A stretch of 64,000 nucleotides of DNA, from positions 3,269,501 to 3,333,500 of the forward strand of contig NZ_OW485601.1 in assembly GCF_937425535.1 (NCBI RefSeq), given 5' to 3'. The DNA comes from Rhodovastum atsumiense. Lineage in GTDB: Bacteria; Pseudomonadota; Alphaproteobacteria; Acetobacterales; Acetobacteraceae. Made by a program: the position numbers and the translations under genes. Positions 58,309 through 64,000 of the stretch are shown piece by piece (positions within the stretch are counted from its first letter, which is position 1; each line of letters starts with the position of its first letter). A model generated the notes under the pieces. The model did not search any database. It saw only the letters and a program-made list of their open reading frames with translations, and had not been told where the DNA came from.

Positions 58309-58905
58309 ATGAGCAGCGCCCCATCATCCCAGGCCCGGACGGCCGGGCGGCCGCGCTGCGACGCCACGCACCGCGCCGTGCTGCGCGCCGCCTACGAATT
58401 GCTGGCCGAGGCCGGGCTGCGGCAGTTCACCATCGAGGGCGTCGCCGCCCGCTCGGGGGTCGCCCGCACCACCATCTACCGCTGGTGGCCGAGCAAGGGG
58501 GCGCTGGCGATGGAGGGGTTCCTCGCCGCCACCGCCGCCGAGATCAGCTTTCCGATGACCCGCTCCGCCGTGGCCGATCTCAAGGCGCATCTGCGTCGCT
58601 GCGCCAGGCTGCTGCGCGGCGCGCCGGGCCGGATCATGGCCGGCATCGTCGCCGAGGGACAGAGCGACCCCGAGACGCTGGCCGCCTTCACCGAGCACTA
58701 TCTCAGGCCACGGCGGCGCGAAGCCATGGCGATCCTGGAACGTGCGGTCGAAAATGGCGAACTGCGGCCGGACCTCGATCTCACCGTCGTGCAGTCCGCG
58801 CTGTATGCGTCACTGCACCTGCGCCATCTGCTGCAGGAGCCGGTCGACGACGACTGGGTCGACCGGCTCGCCGATACGGTGCTGCAGGGCTGCACCGTCA
58901 AGTAG
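58309..58905 (+). CDS. TetR/AcrR family regulator of the emrAB pair
   Basis: A 198-residue repressor. Helix-turn-helix: FTIEGVAARSGVARTTIYRWW (key part VARTTIYRWWPSKG). The C-terminal domain is of the TetR_C_11-like type with the YLRPRRREA helix. It is divergent from emrA across a 179-bp region with two perfect palindromes, so it is the probable efflux repressor. Confidence 0.9.
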   Translation: MSSAPSSQARTAGRPRCDATHRAVLRAAYELLAEAGLRQFTIEGVAARSGVARTTIYRWWPSKGALAMEGFLAATAAEISFPMTRSAVADLKAHLRRCARLLRGAPGRIMAGIVAEGQSDPETLAAFTEHYLRPRRREAMAILERAVENGELRPDLDLTVVQSALYASLHLRHLLQEPVDDDWVDRLADTVLQGCTVK

Positions 58906-58908
58906 AAG

Positions 58909-60306
58909 TCAGGCGGCCTGCAGCTCCAGGCAGCGGTCGGCGGTTCGCGCCGCCAGCGCCGGGTCGTGGGTGACCAGCAGCACGGCGCAGCCGCTTTCCC
59001 CGCAGGCCCGCTGCATCAGCGCGATCGTCTCCTGCTGGCTCACCGGGTCGAGCCGTGAGGTCGGCTCGTCGGCGAACAGGAAGGCCGGCTGCACCAGCAG
59101 GGCACGGGCCAGGGCGAAGCGCTGCAGTTCCCCGCCCGAGACCTGGTCGGGGCGCCGGTCGAGCAGCGCCTCCGACAGGCGCAGGGCGGGCAGCAGCGCC
59201 TGCCAGGCCTTGTCCGGCCGGCCATGGCGGCGCGCCACGTCGCGCAGCGCCGCCCGCAGGCTGCGTCGCGGCGCGAAGCTGGCGACCGGGTCCTGGTAGA
59301 CCTTCTGGAAGCGGATCGCCGGCAGGTGCGCGGCCCGCCGCACCCGCCCCGCATCGGCCCGGCGCAGGCCAAGCAGCAGGTTGCCGAGCGTGGTCTTGCC
59401 CGAGCCGCTCGGGCCGGTGACGGAGATCCATTCCCCTTCCCGCACCTGCAGCGACAGGTCGTGCAGCACGCGCCGCCCGCCCAGCGTCACGCCGATGCCA
59501 TCCGCCTGCAGCACCGGCGCCCCGGTCGCGACCGGAAGGCGGGCCGGCCAGGCGGCCGGCTCGGCGGCGAGCAGGCGCCGCGTGTAGGCATGGCGCGGGG
59601 CGTCGAGCACCTGAGCCACCGGGCCGTGCTCGACGATCTCGCCCTCCAGCATCACCGCCACCTCGCCCCCGAGCGCCCGCACCAGGGCGATGTCGTGGGT
59701 GATGGTCAGCAGCACCCCGCCGGTCTCGGCCTGGACGCGCAGCAGCGCGCCGACGGTGTCGCGCAGGGCCGCGTCCAGGCCCTTGGTCGGCTCGTCGGCG
59801 AGCAGCACCGGGGCGGCGGTGGCTCGCGTGGCCGCCAGCGCCACGCGCTGCGCCATGCCGCCCGAAAGCTGGAACGGGAATTTCCGTGCCGCCGCCTGCA
59901 ATCCCAGCCCGGCGAGATCCTCCAGCGCCGCCCGCAGCGCCGCCTCGCGCCCGGCGCCGCGGACGAAGCGATGCACCTCCTCGACCTGGAAGACGCCGCG
60001 CATCAACGCATCGAGCGCCAGCCACGGCTCCTGCGGCAGCAGCGCCAGCCCCCGGCCCCAGAGCCCGCGGCGCGGCCCCGGATCGGCAGCGTCATAGGCC
60101 ACGCCTTCGAGGACGATGCGACCGCGCGCGGCCAGGTCCGGCGCCAGCGTGCCCATCACCGCCTCGGCGACCAGGGTCTTGCCGGAGCCGGTCTCGCCGA
60201 TCAGCGACAGCGGCACGCCCGCCCGCGCCCGCAGGCCGACGCCCCGCACCAGGGCGGCGTCGGCGCTGCGCACCTCCAGCCCCTCGACGACCAGGTCCCG
60301 GGTCAT
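58909..60306 (-). CDS. fused dual ATP-binding protein of a peptide/nickel-type ABC importer
   Basis: A 465-residue protein with two complete ABC ATPase domains. First: Walker A GETGSGKTL, signature LSGGMAQRVAL and Walker B VLLADEPTKGLD. Second: Walker A GPSGSGKTT, signature VSGGELQRFAL and Walker B FLFADEPTSRLD. Separate DppD and DppF proteins are the norm; here they are joined and shortened (about 230 residues each), without the long C-terminal oligopeptide region. It overlaps the permease gene by 4 nt. The stop lies 3 bp from the convergent tetR stop. Confidence 0.92.
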   Translation of the reverse strand: MTRDLVVEGLEVRSADAALVRGVGLRARAGVPLSLIGETGSGKTLVAEAVMGTLAPDLAARGRIVLEGVAYDAADPGPRRGLWGRGLALLPQEPWLALDALMRGVFQVEEVHRFVRGAGREAALRAALEDLAGLGLQAAARKFPFQLSGGMAQRVALAATRATAAPVLLADEPTKGLDAALRDTVGALLRVQAETGGVLLTITHDIALVRALGGEVAVMLEGEIVEHGPVAQVLDAPRHAYTRRLLAAEPAAWPARLPVATGAPVLQADGIGVTLGGRRVLHDLSLQVREGEWISVTGPSGSGKTTLGNLLLGLRRADAGRVRRAAHLPAIRFQKVYQDPVASFAPRRSLRAALRDVARRHGRPDKAWQALLPALRLSEALLDRRPDQVSGGELQRFALARALLVQPAFLFADEPTSRLDPVSQQETIALMQRACGESGCAVLLVTHDPALAARTADRCLELQAA

Positions 60307-61082
60307 CGCGCCCGCCGCCCGGCCAGAAGCTGCAGCCCGAGCACCAGCAGGCTCAGGCAGATCGCCGGCGCCACCATCGCCGCCGGCAGGTCGGCGTACC
60401 AAGGGAGGCTCTCGGTCATCATCAATCCCCATTCCGCGGCGGGCGGACGCAGCCCGACGCTGATGAACCCCAGCGCGCCTACCGCCAGCACCGCCTGGGC
60501 GAGCCCGAAGGCGGCCAGCGTGCCGAACAGCGGCCAGAGCGGCGGCAGCACGTGCCGGCGCAGGATGTGGCCGGGGCCGAAGCCCAGCAGCCGCGCCGCC
60601 TCCACCGCGGGGGATGCCAGCTCCGTCGCCGCGGTGGCGCGGGTGATGCGGAACCATTCCACCCACATGGCCAGCGACAGGCCGAGGAACAGCGGCCACA
60701 TCGCCCCCGGCGCGAACGGCGTGATCAGCACCACCAGCAACAGCCCCGGCAGCGCCAGCACCGCGTCGCCCGCGGCATTCAGCGCGGTATCGACCCACCC
60801 GCCGCGCCAGGCCGCGACCAGGCCGAGCCCGATCCCGGCCAGCGCCGCGGTGGCGACCGAGGCGGCGCCGAGCAGCACCGACAGCCGCGCCGCATGTGCG
60901 AGTCGCGCCAGCACGGACCGGCCGAGATGGTCGGTGCCGAGCAGCCATTCGGCCGAGCACGGCGCCAGCACGTTCGACAGGTCCTGCGCCGCCGGGTCGG
61001 CGGTCACCAGCACCGGACCCAGGGCGGCAAAGCCCAGCACCGCGACGACCAGCGCCAGTCCAAGGATGCGCGGCCCGCTCAT
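60303..61082 (-). CDS. peptide/nickel-type ABC permease, DppC family
   Basis: A 259-residue inner-membrane permease. The N-terminal LLGTDHLGRSVLARLAHAAR segment is diagnostic of DppC/NikC, and the EAA coupling loop is EAARLLGFGPGHILRRHVLPP. Starts and ends overlap its neighbours by 4 nt, so the four genes are translationally coupled. Confidence 0.93.
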   Translation of the reverse strand: MSGPRILGLALVVAVLGFAALGPVLVTADPAAQDLSNVLAPCSAEWLLGTDHLGRSVLARLAHAARLSVLLGAASVATAALAGIGLGLVAAWRGGWVDTALNAAGDAVLALPGLLLVVLITPFAPGAMWPLFLGLSLAMWVEWFRITRATAATELASPAVEAARLLGFGPGHILRRHVLPPLWPLFGTLAAFGLAQAVLAVGALGFISVGLRPPAAEWGLMMTESLPWYADLPAAMVAPAICLSLLVLGLQLLAGRRAR

Positions 61083-62107
61083 GCGCCGCGCCGCCGCGGA
61101 TCGATCGCCAGCACCAGCATGTCCACCATCGTGTTGAGCCCCACCACCAGCAATCCGAGCGCCAGCGCCATGCCCTGCACCACCGGGATGTCGCGGCCGA
61201 GCACGCCATGCACCAGGGCGTGGCCGACGCCTGGCCAGGAGAACAGGGTTTCGATCACTACCACGCCTTCCACCAGCAACACCGCCTGCACGCCGAGATG
61301 GGTGATCACCGGCACCGCCGCGTTGCGGATGACGTGCTGCCAGACGGTCTGCGGCAGCGAGAGCCCCTTCTCCCGCGCGAAGGCGACGGCGGGCGAGGCC
61401 ATGCAGGCGACGGTGGCGTCGCGGGCGATGCGCGCCGAGATCGCCGCGAGGCAGAGGCCGAGGCTGACGGCCGGCAGGATCAGCGTCGCGGGTTCGGCGA
61501 AGCCCGCCGCCGGCAGCCAGCCGAGCCGGGCGGCGAACACCACCATCAGCATCAGCCCGACCACGAAGCCTGGCACCGCGCGCAGCACCGCGGCAAGCGC
61601 GAGCCCGGCGCGATCCGCCAGCCCCCCCGGCCGCAAGCCGCACAGCAGCCCGAAGCCGGGGCCTGGCAGCATCGCCACCAGCACCGCGGCGGTGGCGAGC
61701 AGCACGGTGTAGGTCATCTGCACCGACACTTCCACCGCCACCCGGCCGCCGCTGATCATCGAATTGCCGAGATCGAAGGTGAACACGTCGGCGATCCAGA
61801 GCGCGAACTGCAGCAGCACCGGCCGGTCGAGGCCGAGCTCCGCCCGCACCGAGGCGGCCGAGGCGGCATCGACCAGGTCGTAGCCGTAGCGGCCGGCGGC
61901 GATGCGGAACGCAAGGTCGCCGGGCAGCAGCCGCATCAGCAGGAAGCACAGCGAGGCGACGATCAAGGCCACCAGCACCGCCTGCACCACGCGGCGGGCG
62001 AGGATGCGCAGCAGCGCCCGCCACAATCCGCCGCGCGGGGCGGTGCGCGATTCCGGCGCCGTGACCTCGGTCCAGCCGAGGCCGGCGCCGCTGGCGTCGG
62101 GGCTCAT
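61079..62107 (-). CDS. peptide/nickel-type ABC permease, DppB family
   Basis: A 342-residue inner-membrane permease with the DppB/NikB features: first helix followed by RLLPGDLAFRIAAGRY, the ELGLDRPVLLQFALWI segment and the coupling loop ARDATVACMASPAVAFAREKGLSLPQTVWQHVIRNA (key part AREKGLSLPQTVW). The N-terminus is about 30 residues longer than usual. It overlaps the binding-protein gene by 4 nt. Confidence 0.93.
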   Translation of the reverse strand: MSPDASGAGLGWTEVTAPESRTAPRGGLWRALLRILARRVVQAVLVALIVASLCFLLMRLLPGDLAFRIAAGRYGYDLVDAASAASVRAELGLDRPVLLQFALWIADVFTFDLGNSMISGGRVAVEVSVQMTYTVLLATAAVLVAMLPGPGFGLLCGLRPGGLADRAGLALAAVLRAVPGFVVGLMLMVVFAARLGWLPAAGFAEPATLILPAVSLGLCLAAISARIARDATVACMASPAVAFAREKGLSLPQTVWQHVIRNAAVPVITHLGVQAVLLVEGVVVIETLFSWPGVGHALVHGVLGRDIPVVQGMALALGLLVVGLNTMVDMLVLAIDPRRRGA

Positions 62108-63636
62108 CGGGCCCGCCGCATGCGCGCGATGTTGTAGGAAATTTCGAAGGGATCGACGACGACCCCATCCAGCGACCGGCTGACCGCGACCGTGTGCTCG
62201 TACCAGGCCACCGGCACCACCGGCAGCGCTTCCTGCACCAGTGCGGCGACGCGCCCGCGCAGCCGCGCGCGCTCCTCCGCCGCGACCGGGGTCCCGCGCA
62301 GCCGCGCCAGCGTCGCCGTCAGCGCCGGGCTCGACCAGCCCATGGCACCCCAGTCGCCGCCTTCCGGGCCGAAATCCTGCAGCAGCGTGCCCAGCGGATC
62401 CGGCACCAGGCCGAAATTGCGCGCCATCAGCGCCATCTCCAGCGTGCCGTCCTTGTGGCCGGCCGGAATCTCGCTGCTGTTGACGATGGCGATCCGCACG
62501 TCGATGCCCAGGATCCGCAACTGGTCCTGGATGGCGGCGGCGACCAGCGGCAGTTCCGGACGGTCCGAATAGGTGCGCAGCGTCACCCGGAACGGCCGTC
62601 CCTCGCGCACCAGCACGCCATCGGTGCCGGCGCTCCAGCCGGCCTCGGCCAGCAGCCGCGCGGCGGCGGCGGGATCACGGCGCAGCGGCGGCAGCCCCGG
62701 CAGGTGCCACTCGGCCAGCGCCGGCGGAAACAACTGCGTCGCCGCAAGGTCGGGATTGCCGAGGATCGCCCGGGCAATGCCGGCGCGGTCGATGCCGAGC
62801 GAGATGGCACGGCGCACCCGCGCATCGGCGAAGAACGCCGAGCCGGCATTCAGCTTCAGGGTTTCCACCCGCGGGATCGGCAGCGCCACCACCCGCGCCC
62901 GCGTGCTGTTGCGCAGCCGTGTGATGCTGGGCGGGTCGAGGGTGAAGGCGAGGTCGGCCTGACCGCTCTCTGCCATCAGCGCCCGCGCCTCGGCGCGTGG
63001 CGTGCCCAGGTAGCTGGCGCGCGCGATCGCCGGGGCCGGGCCACCGGTCCACGCCTCGTTGCGCGCCACCTCGACGCGCAGCGGCAGGCCGAGCTCGGTC
63101 ACGCGATACGGGCCGGTGCCGACCACCCGGCGGACGGCGCCCGTGGCGTCCAGACCCGAGGGGGCGAGGATCTGCATGCTGTAATGGGCCAGGAAGGCCG
63201 GCAGCGCCGCGAAGGGCTCGGACAGGCGCAGGATCACCGCGTCCTCGCCGTCCGGTTCGGCGGCCACGAAGGGCACGGCGGCGAAGGGACCGGGCTGCGC
63301 CCGCGCCCGCATCAGGTTGGCCACGACGATGCCCGGCGTTACCGGTGCGCCATCATGGAACGTCGCCCGTCGCAGCACCAGCAGCCAGGACAGGCCATCC
63401 GGCGCGACGCTCCAGGAGGTGGCGAGCGCCGGTTCCGGCAGGCCCTGCGGGGAGACGCCGATCAACGTCTCCGCCACCTGCATGCGCGTGAAGACATATC
63501 CCGCCCGCGATGGCTCCAGCGAGGCGACGTCCCAGGGGGCGACGACGCGCAACGGGGCTTCCTCGGCGCGGGCGGCCAAGGGAACCGCGACAAGAGTGAT
63601 GGCAGCGAGCAGGGGACGCATCAACGCACGACGCAC
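62104..63636 (-). CDS. peptide/nickel-type ABC substrate-binding protein
   Basis: A 510-residue periplasmic binding protein (SBP_bac_5 family). Signal peptide MRRALMRPLLAAITLVAVPLAARA; then LEPSRAGYVFTRMQVAETLIGV, the family helix ATSWSVAPDGLSW and VVGTGPYRV. The ligand may be a peptide, nickel or a metallophore; it cannot be told from sequence. An ATG at 63621 is an alternative start. It heads the four-gene operon; the 133 bp upstream contain an AT-rich stretch suitable for a promoter. Confidence 0.92.
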   Translation of the reverse strand: MRRALMRPLLAAITLVAVPLAARAEEAPLRVVAPWDVASLEPSRAGYVFTRMQVAETLIGVSPQGLPEPALATSWSVAPDGLSWLLVLRRATFHDGAPVTPGIVVANLMRARAQPGPFAAVPFVAAEPDGEDAVILRLSEPFAALPAFLAHYSMQILAPSGLDATGAVRRVVGTGPYRVTELGLPLRVEVARNEAWTGGPAPAIARASYLGTPRAEARALMAESGQADLAFTLDPPSITRLRNSTRARVVALPIPRVETLKLNAGSAFFADARVRRAISLGIDRAGIARAILGNPDLAATQLFPPALAEWHLPGLPPLRRDPAAAARLLAEAGWSAGTDGVLVREGRPFRVTLRTYSDRPELPLVAAAIQDQLRILGIDVRIAIVNSSEIPAGHKDGTLEMALMARNFGLVPDPLGTLLQDFGPEGGDWGAMGWSSPALTATLARLRGTPVAAEERARLRGRVAALVQEALPVVPVAWYEHTVAVSRSLDGVVVDPFEISYNIARMRRAR

Positions 63637-63769
63637 AGGGGGGACCTCCTACGAGTGGAGGCCGTATAGAAGCCGGCTATCCATGCAGAAACGAAATATT
63701 CAGCGTTTCCGCGAAACATCATGAGAGTGCAATATCGCCGGACTGAAGATCAGTAACGATATGTATCTT

Positions 63770-64000
63770 TCAGGGGTTGCAGATGGCATCGGCGGCGGCG
63801 CCATTTCCCGGTCCCGCCGAGCAAAGATCATAGTCGTGGCCTGCCCGGGTTGACGGGCTGCGATAAGTGTAGGGGTGGTTCCACGCATCGACCGGCACGT
63901 CGCCCTTCAGGTACGGACCATTCCACAGGGCGGCGCCGGAGGGACGCGCGACCAGCGCCTTCAGCCCCTGCTCGGTGGTGGGATAGGTGCCGACATCGAG
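63770..64000 (-). CDS. gspG: type II secretion major pseudopilin GspG, 3' part (cut by window edge)
   Basis: The last 76 codons of a gene running in from the right. It begins LDVGTYPTTEQGLKALV, then GPYLKGDVPVDAWNHPYTYRS, the hallmark of GspG globular domains (Y-P-T-x-x-Q-G-L and P-x-D-x-W-x-x-P). The end deviates: GHDYDLCSAGPGNG... with two Cys (CSAG, AICNP), which could form a disulfide. The N-terminal methylation site and helix are outside the window. AT-rich DNA follows the stop. Confidence 0.85.
   Translation of the reverse strand, partial: LDVGTYPTTEQGLKALVARPSGAALWNGPYLKGDVPVDAWNHPYTYRSPSTRAGHDYDLCSAGPGNGAAADAICNP

Overview
The window is GC-rich (close to 70% by eye) chromosomal DNA of an alphaproteobacterium. 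The gene families, the many Tat-type signal peptides and the hairpin-rich extragenic repeats point to Acetobacteraceae/Rhodospirillales. This placement is inference from family resemblance; there is no rRNA here to prove it. Over 50 protein genes, one tRNA, one complete transposable element, two broken genes and several palindromic operator-like sites can be read.

Layout, left to right. 280-3988: a very large hybrid sensor kinase with a single-domain response regulator. 4011-4712: an outer-membrane beta-barrel protein. 4997-6955: glnB-glnA on the minus strand behind a sigma-54-type promoter. 7320-8528: a PLP aminotransferase, then tRNA-His. 8814-14884: a branched-chain amino acid ABC operon followed by a polar amino acid binding protein and permease without their own ATPase. 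15148-17456: a periplasmic-sensing diguanylate cyclase and an unknown protein. 17513-19042: a CYTH-CHAD polyphosphate-type protein. 19290-27824: the potassium operon, microORF-kdpF-A-B-C-D-E, ending in a PtsN-like EIIA gene. 27843-28893: three small unknown genes. 29440-32034: a GMC oxidoreductase behind an AT-rich stretch, and bluB.

32620-45051 is a minus-strand nitrogen-oxide respiration block: napE-F-D-A-B-C, a DUF4142 gene, norC-B-Q-D and a second DUF4142 gene. Its napC is split into two by a 2305-bp element (38856-41160) with imperfect terminal inverted repeats and a perfect 5-bp target duplication. Removing the element and one duplication copy restores a 214-residue tetraheme NapC in frame. 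The element carries a DDE transposase and a divergently transcribed 254-codon passenger gene of unknown function. As assembled, this strain should have NapAB without its membrane quinol dehydrogenase, while the nitric oxide reductase genes are intact.

45177-48068: an SH3-domain membrane protein, a small unknown gene, a frameshifted and truncated aquaporin, and arsM. The aquaporin-arsM pair resembles aqpS-type arsenic loci in which the arsenic channel has decayed. 48194-53706: TonB-dependent iron uptake (PepSY membrane protein, siderophore receptor, exbB-exbD-tonB) around two Fur-box-like palindromes. 53744-58905: a Tat-exported alpha/beta hydrolase with a divergent TetR regulator, and an emrAB-type efflux pair with its own divergent TetR regulator; both divergent promoters contain perfect palindromes. 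58909-63636: a peptide/nickel-type ABC importer with both ATPases fused. The right edge cuts a T2SS major pseudopilin gene (gspG) after its start.
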